Assembly: GCF_016863615.1 (NCBI RefSeq)
Contig: NZ_BOPF01000028.1
Coordinates: 85,256-149,255 of the forward strand
Length of the DNA stretch: 64,000 nucleotides
Origin: Virgisporangium aliadipatigenens
Lineage (GTDB): Bacteria > Actinomycetota > Actinomycetes > Mycobacteriales > Micromonosporaceae
Direction: 5' to 3'
Program-made: the position numbers and the translations under genes
Shown here: positions 51,506-60,237 of the stretch, one piece after another
How positions within the stretch are numbered: the stretch's first letter is position 1
Layout of the letters: each line of letters opens with the position of its first letter
The notes under the pieces: model-generated
Seen by the model: only the letters and a program-made list of their open reading frames with translations
Told to the model about the DNA's origin: nothing
The model's database searches: none

Positions 51506-52920
51506 CCGGTCCGCGGCCGACGTCGCAACGGACCCCAGCACCGCAAGGCGAAAGCGAGCGTGGCCACGATCACCAGGCCGAACAGCAGCGCCGCGCCCTG
51601 ACCGTTCTTCCACACCTGCTGCGAATGAGTACTGCCGGTGTCCCGGCGCACCGTCACGCCGACGGCCGCGCCGGGGTCGACCATCCCCCAGCCGATGGCG
51701 GAATCGGGCGCGCTCCGGCCGCCCCCGCCGGAGGTGCGGCGCACCGTGTCGGCCGCCTGCGCGGCGGACAGCTGGGGAAACACCGACCGCACCAGGGCCG
51801 CCACCCCGGCCACGAACGGCACCGCGAAGTCCGCGCCCGTGCCGGTCACCTGCGCGGCCGGGTTGACGCTCAGGCTCGCGACGTTGACCCCCGGGGCGAG
51901 CACGTCGACGGAGCCGGCCGGGTACTTCTCCGCCGGCAGGTCGTCCGTGCCGGCGGCCCCCACCCGCAGCAGCCCCTCGCGGCCGCTGCGCGTGCGGCCG
52001 TTGCGGTCGGCCGGCACGACGACGACCGTCCCGCGCGCGACCGCGGCGTCGATCGCGGCGGAGACCTTCGCGTCGCCGATGTTGACCGACACCCCGAACA
52101 TCACCACCGACGCCCCGGCCGTCGTGGCGGCCTCCAGGGCGGCGGCCAGTTGTGCGGGATCGTCGCTGTTGATCCGCACCGGCAGGATCCGGGCCTCCGG
52201 CGCCATCCCGACGAACCTGGTGTCGCTCCGCACGCCGGCCGCCACGATGCCGGCCATCGCGGTGCCGTGGCCCACGCAGTCGGTGTCTGCGCGGCCGCCG
52301 GTGCCGGTCACGTCGTTGCCGGGCAGGACCCGGCCGGCGAGCGCGGGAACGTCGGCCTCGACCCCCGAGTCGAGCACGGCGACCGTCACGCCCTCGCCCT
52401 TGCCCTTCGTCCAGGCCCGATCCGGCGCCAGCCGCAGCTGCGCCCAGGGCAGGTTGGCCGTGGGGCCGCTGCCGGGCGGGCCGCAGCCCTCGTCGCCGCC
52501 GGCCGCCGAGCCGGGGGCGGGGGAGCCGGTCGGGGCGGGCGAGGGCGCCGTGCCGCTGCCCGCGGGCAGCAGCCCCACCTGCACGCCGTCGCCCACCGCG
52601 TCCCAGGGCAGGACGAGGAGCCAGCCGGCGGTCAGGGCGTTGGGATCCTTGAGGGCGCCGCCGTCGGGCTGCTTGCGGCCCGCGTTCAGGTCGAAGATCT
52701 CGGCGGAACGTGCGGCGTCGCCGAGAAGTCGCAGGGAGATGGCGCTCAGCGTCTCCGTCTTGCCCGACGCCGCAGGGCGGACCGCGTAGTACTTGACGTA
52801 CCCTTCGGCGGGTTCGGCGAGTGCGGGCACACCAGCGCCGGCGGCGACGACGGCGAACAGTCCGACCACGAGGGAGGCCAGGCACCACCGCCGTACCCGT
52901 TCCGCCAGCAATCGGGTCAC
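51484..52920 (-). CDS. LysM-mycosin-like pseudoprotease 2 (T7SS-associated)
   Basis: 478 residues with the same plan as the protein at 45.2 kb: signal peptide (to about 35), LysM-like module at about 41-113 (LSAISLRLLGDAARSAEIFD, LTAGWLLVLPWDAV), Pro/Ser-rich linker, subtilisin fold and C-terminal membrane helix (ALLFGLVIVATLAFAL). Asp184 (VLDSGVEAD) and His218 (CVGHGTAMAG) are present, but the nucleophile is Asp364 (GADFAVPFVAG) and the oxyanion Asn region reads VVVPADRNG. It is therefore predicted to be non-proteolytic. GTG 52920 has GGAGGT just upstream. It is divergent from the giant LysM protein. Confidence 0.82.
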   Translation of the reverse strand: MTRLLAERVRRWCLASLVVGLFAVVAAGAGVPALAEPAEGYVKYYAVRPAASGKTETLSAISLRLLGDAARSAEIFDLNAGRKQPDGGALKDPNALTAGWLLVLPWDAVGDGVQVGLLPAGSGTAPSPAPTGSPAPGSAAGGDEGCGPPGSGPTANLPWAQLRLAPDRAWTKGKGEGVTVAVLDSGVEADVPALAGRVLPGNDVTGTGGRADTDCVGHGTAMAGIVAAGVRSDTRFVGMAPEARILPVRINSDDPAQLAAALEAATTAGASVVMFGVSVNIGDAKVSAAIDAAVARGTVVVVPADRNGRTRSGREGLLRVGAAGTDDLPAEKYPAGSVDVLAPGVNVASLSVNPAAQVTGTGADFAVPFVAGVAALVRSVFPQLSAAQAADTVRRTSGGGGRSAPDSAIGWGMVDPGAAVGVTVRRDTGSTHSQQVWKNGQGAALLFGLVIVATLAFALRCWGPLRRRPRTGHRGDAG

Positions 52921-53033
52921 CGGCACCTCCGCACACGTCGGGACACTCACAACATACTGGACATCGACCACCCCGCCATTCGGGGCCTTCCCGCAGGTGG
53001 ACCGGTGGCCGGCGGGGTAGGGACGGAGCACTG

Positions 53034-53045
53034 ACCACAGTGGAC
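53034..53045. repeat. Palindromic word ACCACAGTGGAC
   Basis: Copy at the very start of the giant LysM gene; the GTG start codon lies inside it. One base differs from the consensus. Confidence 0.45.
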
Positions 53046-56000
53046 AGTCGGGTTCGGCGGCGGGTTCTGTCGGTCGCGCTCCTCGCACTTCTGCTCGTCC
53101 CGTTCTGGCCCGCCGGAGCGGTCCACGCCGCACCCGACACCGGCAAGTACTACATCGTCGGTGAACCCGTCGGTGCACAGCGTGAGTACCTCTTCGGCAT
53201 CGCGGTGCGCACCCTGAAGAACGGCAACCGGTACCGGGAGATCTTCGACCTGAACGCCGACCGCGTCCAGCCCGACGGCGGAATCCTCACCGACGCGATG
53301 GACCTGCGGCCCGGCTGGATTCTCGCCCTGCCGCCCGATGCGAGCGGCCCCGGCGTGAAGGTCGGGCCGATCCCCCCGTACACCCCGTCGAGCGTGCCCA
53401 GCCAGGCGGCGTCGCGCCCACCCGCGCAGTCGCCGGCTCCCGATGCCAAGGCGAGCGCGGACGACATCGCGTCCGAAACGATGATCATCCGGGTCGGCGC
53501 GACGGTGCTGACCGTGGTGCTGTTCGCGCTCGCGCTGCTCGTGCTGCGGCGGCCCCGCCGGCCGGCTGCGGCGACCGCCGGGGGCCGTTCGCGCGGCTCG
53601 GGGCCGACATCGCCGCGTAAGCCCTCTGGCGGCTCCGGTGGCTTTGGTCGTCCTGGTGGCGCTGGTGGCGCTGGTGGCCCGGGTGCGCCTCGGCGTCCGG
53701 CGCGCACGGCTGCGGTGCCGGAGGAGTACGACGGGGTGGAGCGGGATGCGTTGTCGCTGATGCCGCGCGGCGGGGCCGATGCTCCGGATGCCGGATCTGA
53801 TTCGTCCGGTCCCGGGTCCGGTGGGCAGCGGCCCGGGGCGCGGGCGCCACAGGGTTTCGGCCGGGGGCGTGACGGGTTCGGGCGTGACGAGTCGGTGCGT
53901 GGCGGGTTTGCCGAGGGCGGGGAATCCGCTGACGGGTCGGCTTCCGGGGACGGCTCCTCGTCGGACGGCTCGTTTGCGGGCGGTTCATCTGCGGATGGGG
54001 CTGATCGGGAGGGCGCCTCATCGGGCGGCGTTGGCTTCCGTGGTGGTGCCTCTCGTGGTGGGTCTCGCTCTGGTGGTGCTGCTTCGGGTGATGGGGCCGG
54101 CTCTGGCGGTGGGGCTGGCTCGGATGTTGCTGCCTCCGGTGGTGAGCCTGGCTCTGGAGGTCCTTCCTCGGGCGGCGGGTCGGCTTCCGGCTCGGGCAGC
54201 GGGGGCTTCGGCTCCGGCGGGTTCACCTCCGGCGGGTCGCTTCGGGGAAGTGCGGCGGAGTTGGGTGGATGGTCCACCGGTGGGCTTTCCGGGCCGATCG
54301 GACGCGGACCCGGGCGGGCGATCCCGCACTCGGCCGAGGACGATCCGCGACAGGCCGGGGCACCCGGCCGTTCCTCCGGTGTCGGTCGCTCCGGCGAGTC
54401 CGGCGGCTCCGTGGATCCGGCCCGTCACGACGATCCGTCGGGAGCGGACGGCCATGCCGATGACCGGCGGGGCGAGCGCGGTCGTGGCGGGTCATCGCCC
54501 CGCGGCGGGCGACGTGACGCGGACGGTCGCGACGATGCGTGGAGCGACGACCCGGACGACCGCTACGGCGGGCCGGGGCCGGACGACGAATTCCGGGGCA
54601 CCCGTGCGCATGGCAGCGACGGCGACGATTCTGCGGCTCACGCTGATTCGCGCGGTGGCTTCGCCGGCGTTGGTCCGCGTGGTGCGGGCCGCCCTGACGA
54701 TGACACCACAGTGGGTGATGGCGATTCCGACGGTGCGTTTGGCGGCAGCGATCCGCATGGTGCCGGTCGTCGGGACGGTGATGTTTCTGCGGGTGTCGGC
54801 GGCTCGCGCGGCGGCGGTCCGCCTGGTGCGGGTTGGCGTGACCGTGATGAATCGGTGGGTGGCGGCGATTCCCGAGGTGCGTTCGCCGGTGGCGGTCCAC
54901 ATGGCGCGGGCGGTCGGGACGATGCGGCCGGGGACGGTGAGCCATGGGGCGAGTGGCCGGCGGACGGGTCTGCGGACGACGCCGATCCGGACGCAGGCGG
55001 CGCCCGTAGCAACGGCCACGGGGTAGAGCCGTCCGGCCCGGCCGGCCGACCACCGGCCACGGCGCAACGAGCCGCAGTCTTGGGCGACGGCGACGGTTGG
55101 GAGGAAGACCGCTCGGTGCCGGACGACGGAACCCGCCCCGTCGCGGACTTCCGCGGTGCCGCGCCCGACCTGCGCGCCGAGTTGTCCACAGTGGACGGCC
55201 CCATCCGGGTGCGCCTGACCGGTATCGGCGGCGACGCCACGGACCCGCCCTACGCGTGGGTGGCGGATGGAGAGCAGCCGCCGGCGGCGCAGTTCCCGGT
55301 GGTGCTTGGCGCTCGGGGACCCTGGTCGCTACGGGTGGATCTGAGCCGCGCGCCGGACGTCGTCACGATGGCCGGCGACCCGGAAACCTGCAAGCGTCAC
55401 CTGATCGCGATCGTGCGTCGGCTCATGACCGACGGCGTGCCGGTAACCGTGGTCGGCGATGTACTCGGGCCGGTGCCGCCGGCGGGATGTGTGCGCGTGG
55501 CGGAGTTCGGGCCGCCGCCGGGCGGGGATCGGGGCGTCGTCATCGCCGAGTCGCCGAACGAGGCTGAGCTCGCCGTCGCGCGGGACCTGCTCGCGGCGAC
55601 CGGCAACGTGCCGCTGCTGATCGGTGCCGTCATGCCCGCCCGGTGGAACCTGGCGGTCCCTTCCGTCGCCGGGCCCGCAGCCGGCACGCATTCCAACGCC
55701 CACGAGCCGGCCGCAGCCCGCATCCCCGAACAGGCACCGGCCGTTTCCGCTGTCACCCCTTTGCCCGAACCGGCACCGGTGGGACTGTCGCAGGATCCCG
55801 CAGCTGCCCTCGCCCACGGCACGCCGGAGGTGGACACATCCGGCTCCTCGCACGTAGACGCATCCGGCTCATCGTCCGCGGACTCCTCCGGGCTGTCGCC
55901 CGGCGATGCGCCTGACCCTTCGTCTGCGCCCGCACCGTCGGCTGCGGACGTATCGGACCAGCCGGCGGTGGTCGAGACGACCGAAGCGGATGCCGGTGCG

Positions 56001-58166
56001 CCGGGTCCGGTGTCGGTGGACGGGTCCGATGGGTCGGCCTCGCGTGAGGTGGATCGGGCGGATGTCGGGCTGTCTGGTGGGGTGCCGGCGGATGCGCCGG
56101 ACGGGCCGGCCTTCATTGAGGATGATCCGCTGGTGTCGGGTGAGAGGCCCACGCACGGGGCGGATCGGGTGGTCGCTGAAGCACCGGACGCAGCCGTCGC
56201 GCAGACAGAGGTCGGGTCTGCGGCGCACGTGGTGGACGGGATGCCCGAGGCGCCGGCGGATGCCGGTGACCAGTTGTCGGAGCACGGTGTGGACCGGGCC
56301 GACTCCGCCGCGGATCACGTGGCTCCGGCCGGTGCCGAGCCGTCCGGGGTCGTGGCCGCATGGTCGACGGAATCGAGCGCGTGGGCGCAGGAGCATGCCG
56401 CCCCGGGTTTCGACACCGGTGTCCCGGCGGAGCATGCGGAGGCCGTTTCGGCGCAGCCGTGGGTGGCCGATGCGGGCGCTGTGCAGTCGTGGGCGGGCGG
56501 TGCCGGTTCGGGGCAGCCGATTGTGGGAGGTAGTGCGGAGGCCGGTGCCGCGTGGCAACGGGTGGTCGGCCAGGAGCATGCCGACGCCGGTCGGACGTGG
56601 GCAGCGGGGCATGCGGACGCCGTCCCGGTGCAGCCGTGGTCCGGGGATCAGGCGGAGGCCGGTGTCGCGCCGTCGTGGGCGGGGCACGAGGACGCGGGTG
56701 TCGCGCAGCCGGTCGCCGGGCACCACGGTGCCGCTTCGGCCGCGGCATGGGTAGCGAGTGAAGCAGACGCGGGCGTCGCTCCGCCGGGTGGACCGGGCGA
56801 CGCCGGGCAGCTTTGGCCGGCGGGCCAGGGGGAGGGCGCTTCCGCCCAGCACTGGCCGGCGGGTCGGGTGGAGGGTGATTCCGGGGCGTCCTGGTCGGTG
56901 GGTCACGCGGATGGTGTTTCCGGGCGTCCCGGGGTCGGTGGTCCTGTGGGCGCTCCCGCGCAGGTGAGTGGGTCGGGCTCGATGTGGAGCGGTCCGCCCC
57001 GGACGCATGTGCCGCCGTCGCCGACGCATGACTCGTGGGCACAGAACGCGGCCCCGGTGCCGGAAGGCCAGGCGCAGTGGCAAGAGCCGGATCCGGATCC
57101 CTATGCCGTGCCGTCGACATACGGGTCCGATCCCTATGCCGTGCCGCCGCCGTACGACGCGTCGGCGCAGCCGTGGCCGCCGGGTCAGGCCCCGGTCGTG
57201 CCGGCGCAACACCGGGGTCCGGTGCCGAGCGCCCCGGAGCATGACGCGAACGCCCACCCATGGGTGCAGGGTCAGACGCCGACCGCGCCGGCGCAGGATC
57301 ACGTGCCGGTTGCGGACCTGCATCAATGGGCGCAGGGTCATGCGTTCCCCGCGCCGGCGCCGCAGTGGGCGGAGGGCCAGGTGCCGGCCTCTTCGGCAGC
57401 TGAGGCACCGTCCCATCACTGGATGCATGGTCAGGCGCCATATGGCCACGGTCCACAGTGGACGGCCGAGCCGGGAGTGGGCGCGGCGGCGCAGGGTCAG
57501 GTGCCGGAGGTGCCGGTCGACCAGTGGGCGTCGGACCAGGTGCCGTACGGGCACGCTCCACAGTGGACGCCGGGGCAGGGTTCGGCTCCGGAGGTGCCCG
57601 CGCAGCAGTGGGAGCAGAGCTGGGTGCCGGCCGACGCCGGGCACCACGGCACCCCGGACCCGACGGCGGGTGGCCCCTCCGGGTACTACGGCGTGCACGG
57701 CTCGGCGGCGGGTGTGCCTCAGGCGGCGAGCGGCGGCGTGCCGGTGCCTCAGCAGGCGGGGCCTTACGGGAGCGCGCCGCGGGTGGTGCCCGTTCCGGTG
57801 GGGGAGGCGCCGGTGCCGAGGCCGGTGCCGGGGCAGGGCGGGCCGGTGCGGCAGCCGGTGCCCGTTCCGGGGCAGGGCGGGCCGGTCAGGCAGCCGGTGC
57901 CGGTGGAGAGCGGGCCGCAGCCGGGTGCACCGGTGCCGATCGCGTACGAGCCGGTGGCTACGCCGGTGCCGGTGGGCGGTGACGGTGGGGTGCAGCATGT
58001 TCCGGCGGCGCGGGTGTCGTCGGTCGGCAGCTACACGGCCGGGCCGGCCACACCGGCTGACGGGACGTCCGCCGCAGCGGCCCGCAGGGCGGGGTCCCGG
58101 GGGTTCGGCGACACCGTCCAACAGTCCGATGGTGCCGGCGACATCGGCGAAGATCGCGACGGGTGA
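53040..58166 (+). CDS. Giant LysM-like membrane protein of the T7SS-like locus
   Basis: 1,708 residues from GTG 53040. An N-terminal helix (9-25) precedes a LysM-like module at about 31-110 (YREIFDLNADRVQPDGGIL, DLRPGWILALPPDAS), a linker and a membrane helix at 147-170 (VGATVLTVVLFALALLVLRR). The rest should be cytoplasmic: a Gly/Ser/Asp-rich region (180-650), a conserved-looking domain at about 680-880 (WSLRVDLSRAPDVVTMAGDP, ELAVARDLLAATGNVPLLIG), an Asp/Ala-rich part, about 430 residues of loose W-containing repeats (QPWSGDQAEAG, HQWAQGHA, PQWTPGQG) and a Pro/Val/Gln tail. No Walker motif is seen. CTG 53031 is a less likely start. Confidence 0.8.
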   Translation: MDSRVRRRVLSVALLALLLVPFWPAGAVHAAPDTGKYYIVGEPVGAQREYLFGIAVRTLKNGNRYREIFDLNADRVQPDGGILTDAMDLRPGWILALPPDASGPGVKVGPIPPYTPSSVPSQAASRPPAQSPAPDAKASADDIASETMIIRVGATVLTVVLFALALLVLRRPRRPAAATAGGRSRGSGPTSPRKPSGGSGGFGRPGGAGGAGGPGAPRRPARTAAVPEEYDGVERDALSLMPRGGADAPDAGSDSSGPGSGGQRPGARAPQGFGRGRDGFGRDESVRGGFAEGGESADGSASGDGSSSDGSFAGGSSADGADREGASSGGVGFRGGASRGGSRSGGAASGDGAGSGGGAGSDVAASGGEPGSGGPSSGGGSASGSGSGGFGSGGFTSGGSLRGSAAELGGWSTGGLSGPIGRGPGRAIPHSAEDDPRQAGAPGRSSGVGRSGESGGSVDPARHDDPSGADGHADDRRGERGRGGSSPRGGRRDADGRDDAWSDDPDDRYGGPGPDDEFRGTRAHGSDGDDSAAHADSRGGFAGVGPRGAGRPDDDTTVGDGDSDGAFGGSDPHGAGRRDGDVSAGVGGSRGGGPPGAGWRDRDESVGGGDSRGAFAGGGPHGAGGRDDAAGDGEPWGEWPADGSADDADPDAGGARSNGHGVEPSGPAGRPPATAQRAAVLGDGDGWEEDRSVPDDGTRPVADFRGAAPDLRAELSTVDGPIRVRLTGIGGDATDPPYAWVADGEQPPAAQFPVVLGARGPWSLRVDLSRAPDVVTMAGDPETCKRHLIAIVRRLMTDGVPVTVVGDVLGPVPPAGCVRVAEFGPPPGGDRGVVIAESPNEAELAVARDLLAATGNVPLLIGAVMPARWNLAVPSVAGPAAGTHSNAHEPAAARIPEQAPAVSAVTPLPEPAPVGLSQDPAAALAHGTPEVDTSGSSHVDASGSSSADSSGLSPGDAPDPSSAPAPSAADVSDQPAVVETTEADAGAPGPVSVDGSDGSASREVDRADVGLSGGVPADAPDGPAFIEDDPLVSGERPTHGADRVVAEAPDAAVAQTEVGSAAHVVDGMPEAPADAGDQLSEHGVDRADSAADHVAPAGAEPSGVVAAWSTESSAWAQEHAAPGFDTGVPAEHAEAVSAQPWVADAGAVQSWAGGAGSGQPIVGGSAEAGAAWQRVVGQEHADAGRTWAAGHADAVPVQPWSGDQAEAGVAPSWAGHEDAGVAQPVAGHHGAASAAAWVASEADAGVAPPGGPGDAGQLWPAGQGEGASAQHWPAGRVEGDSGASWSVGHADGVSGRPGVGGPVGAPAQVSGSGSMWSGPPRTHVPPSPTHDSWAQNAAPVPEGQAQWQEPDPDPYAVPSTYGSDPYAVPPPYDASAQPWPPGQAPVVPAQHRGPVPSAPEHDANAHPWVQGQTPTAPAQDHVPVADLHQWAQGHAFPAPAPQWAEGQVPASSAAEAPSHHWMHGQAPYGHGPQWTAEPGVGAAAQGQVPEVPVDQWASDQVPYGHAPQWTPGQGSAPEVPAQQWEQSWVPADAGHHGTPDPTAGGPSGYYGVHGSAAGVPQAASGGVPVPQQAGPYGSAPRVVPVPVGEAPVPRPVPGQGGPVRQPVPVPGQGGPVRQPVPVESGPQPGAPVPIAYEPVATPVPVGGDGGVQHVPAARVSSVGSYTAGPATPADGTSAAAARRAGSRGFGDTVQQSDGAGDIGEDRDG
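55184..55196. repeat. Palindromic word GTCCACAGTGGAC (exact)
   Basis: Perfect copy inside the giant LysM gene, encoding STVD with the rare codon ACA. With the preceding TT it also contains TTGTCCACA, a DnaA-box-like string. Confidence 0.6.
57451..57463. repeat. Palindromic word GTCCACAGTGGAC (exact)
   Basis: Perfect copy in the W-repeat part of the giant LysM gene, read in a different frame (PQWT) from the STVD copies. Confidence 0.6.
57556..57568. repeat. Palindromic word CTCCACAGTGGAC
   Basis: Copy 105 bp after the previous one, again encoding PQWT in the W repeats. One base differs from the consensus. Confidence 0.5.
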
Positions 58167-58167
58167 C

Positions 58168-58208
58168 ACGCCAGCCACCGAATCGGCGCCGCACGACGTG
58201 GCTGGCGT
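58168..58208. terminator. Bidirectional terminator after the giant LysM gene
   Basis: ACGCCAGCCAC and GTGGCTGGCGT form a perfect 11-bp stem around a 19-nt loop, between two convergent genes. Confidence 0.65.
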
Positions 58209-58248
58209 TACACCGGGCCGACGAGCCCTGCCGACACGGAGCGCCGGG

Positions 58249-60177
58249 TCAGAGGTTGGGGAGGCCCGACGTCAGGGGGCGGGAGTGGCCGCGGGCGACG
58301 GATTCCCAGCCGCCGGGGGTGGCCTTGTAGAGCCGCTTCATGGTGACGCGTTCGTAGGAACGGCTGGGCAGGATCAGCTCGAGGCCGGCCGCCCGCAGTT
58401 TGCCGATCCGGCTGCGTAACGCCCGGAAGCCGGCCAGTTGGCGTTCGCTCGCGACGATGTCGATGGCGCGGCGCTTGGGCACGCTCACCTCGACGAGCAC
58501 ATGTCCGGGCAACGGGTCCGGCTTGCGCCGGTGCAGCACCAGCCAGCCGGGCGGGAGCCGCCGCGCGTTGGCCGGCAGGCGCACGAACATCGTGCGGTCG
58601 CGGCCGCTCGGCCAGCGTTCGACGTCGGTGGGCAGCCCCGGTGCGCCGTGGTGCGCCTGCGCGCTCTGCAGGAGCAGCGGCGCCTCCTTGAACAGGTCCG
58701 GGTCGCCGTCGATGGTGCCGTCCGCCTCGAGGCGGTACCCGGCGAGGAGGCGAACCCGGTCGAGCCGCCCGATCGGCAGCAGATAGGCGTCGCTGGCCCG
58801 CATGAGGTGCTGCAGGTGCGCGGGCACGTGGCTGCCCATGCCGGAGATCTGCACGGCGGCGCCCTTGCCGACCTTGACGCGCAGCAGGTACCCGGGCTCC
58901 CGGCCGGCCTCGAACGGCCGCGGCCGCAGCCGCCCGAACAGGAACAGGTCGGGGCTGGGCACGCCGGCGAGCGCGACGGCGACGGGTGGCCGGGCGGTGG
59001 CGACGTACAGCTCCACGGTCTCGGCGTTGACGAACGGCTGGTCGGGCAGCCACGGGACGCCGAACGGCGCGCCCTTCACGGTGTCCGGGACCATGTGCGG
59101 CGCGGGCTGCACGGGCGGGCCGGGGCGTTCGGTGCGCACGGGTGCCGTCGCGTGGCGCACGACGGTGCCGTCGGCGGGGTGCAGGGTGCCGTCGTCGTCG
59201 GGCCGGAACCGGGTGCTCCACATGCAGCCGGGGATCTCGTGCGACTGCCACGGCGCGGGCCGGCCGAGGCGGTCGAGGGCGCGCAGGTCGGCGCCGTCGA
59301 CGAGTTCGACGCTGCCGCCGGGCGGGGGCGCCCACACGCGTGCGCCGGCGGTGCGGGCGAGGGCCGCGAGGTTGGCGACGAGCCGCTGCTGCGCCTCGGG
59401 CTCGGTCGGCCAGGTGAGCCACATGCGCACGTCGCCGCCGTACAGGGGAAGGCCGCCGAGCGCCGCGGCGAGCAGGTCGCCGCCGACGACGTCCTGCGTT
59501 CCCCGGTAGTCGCCGACCAGGAAGCCGCCGGCCCGCACGGTGACGGCGACGGTCGCCAGCCCGGGGATGCGGGTGAGCAGGCGGGCGGCGACGGCGCGGC
59601 GGGTCACGAAGTCGGCGCGAGTGGCGAGGGCGAGCCCGCCGGGCAGCGGCAGCGCGACGACGCCGGTGCGCGGGCGCACGAGCCCGTCGTGCAGCGCGAA
59701 CCAGCCGGGCAGGTCGGTGGCGCGGCCGAGCGGCTGGACGAGTTCCCAGTCGACGACGCGGCCGGTGGTCTCGTCGACCGGGACGGCGTCGAGCGGGCCG
59801 GTGGGGTCGCCGTTGGCGGCCTGCTGGCGCAGCACCGCCCCGGCCGGGCAGACGAGGACGTCGTGGCCGAGCAGCGAGGCCATGTCGCGGAACATGTCGA
59901 GCCGGCTGCCGCCGTCGCTGACCAGGATCCGCACGTCCTCGGCGGCGGTGCCGGAACGGCGCACCATCTCGGCGAGCAGCCCCGCGGTCATGGTGGTGCG
60001 GGGGTCGTCGGGTGTGGTGACGCCGCCGGAGGGGTGCGGGATGAGCCACACGTCGTGCAGCCCGTCGATGCGCCGGTGTCGCCGCGCGTCGATCTCTGGT
60101 GCGTGGCGGGGGCGTGGCGCGTGGGCCACGGCTGCAGCGGCTGCCGCGGCCGGGGGTTCAGCGGCCGTCATCGGCAC
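58249..60177 (-). CDS. Large hypothetical protein of the T7SS-like locus
   Basis: 642 residues with no signal peptide or membrane helix. After an Ala/Pro-rich N-terminus come GLHDVWLIPHPSGGVTTPDD and AEDVRILVSDGGSRLDMFRD. Mid-protein repeats of GxxLxLGxxG type follow (VGGDLLAAALGGLPLYGG), then GIPGCMW-like EIPGCMWSTRF and FLFGRLRPRPFEAGREPGY. A basic C-terminal region ends it (RSYERVTMKRLYKATPGGWE). I do not recognise a family or catalytic motif. Its promoter carries the same ECF element as the mycosin-like, EccD-operon and anti-sigma promoters, so it belongs to the locus. Starts GTG 60177 and ATG 60171 are both possible. Confidence 0.75.
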   Translation of the reverse strand: MPMTAAEPPAAAAAAAVAHAPRPRHAPEIDARRHRRIDGLHDVWLIPHPSGGVTTPDDPRTTMTAGLLAEMVRRSGTAAEDVRILVSDGGSRLDMFRDMASLLGHDVLVCPAGAVLRQQAANGDPTGPLDAVPVDETTGRVVDWELVQPLGRATDLPGWFALHDGLVRPRTGVVALPLPGGLALATRADFVTRRAVAARLLTRIPGLATVAVTVRAGGFLVGDYRGTQDVVGGDLLAAALGGLPLYGGDVRMWLTWPTEPEAQQRLVANLAALARTAGARVWAPPPGGSVELVDGADLRALDRLGRPAPWQSHEIPGCMWSTRFRPDDDGTLHPADGTVVRHATAPVRTERPGPPVQPAPHMVPDTVKGAPFGVPWLPDQPFVNAETVELYVATARPPVAVALAGVPSPDLFLFGRLRPRPFEAGREPGYLLRVKVGKGAAVQISGMGSHVPAHLQHLMRASDAYLLPIGRLDRVRLLAGYRLEADGTIDGDPDLFKEAPLLLQSAQAHHGAPGLPTDVERWPSGRDRTMFVRLPANARRLPPGWLVLHRRKPDPLPGHVLVEVSVPKRRAIDIVASERQLAGFRALRSRIGKLRAAGLELILPSRSYERVTMKRLYKATPGGWESVARGHSRPLTSGLPNL

Positions 60178-60237
60178 ACACCACCCTGCGCCATCCGGCC
60201 TCCCTTAAACGGACCTTAAAGAATCTCCGGAGAGCAT

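Noticed and set aside
53779..55026. A 415-codon plus-strand frame that might replace the Gly/Ser-rich part of the giant protein
   Set aside because: It would need two frameshifts, has no start context, and its composition follows from shifting the Gly/Ser/Asp codons by one base.
53040..58166. The giant LysM protein as an EccC-like motor ATPase
   Set aside because: No Walker A or B motif or FtsK-like domain could be found anywhere in its 1,708 residues.
55869..58178. A 769-codon minus-strand open frame under the giant LysM gene
   Set aside because: Arg/His/Pro-rich antisense shadow; the plus frame has a signal peptide, LysM module and a continuous reading frame.
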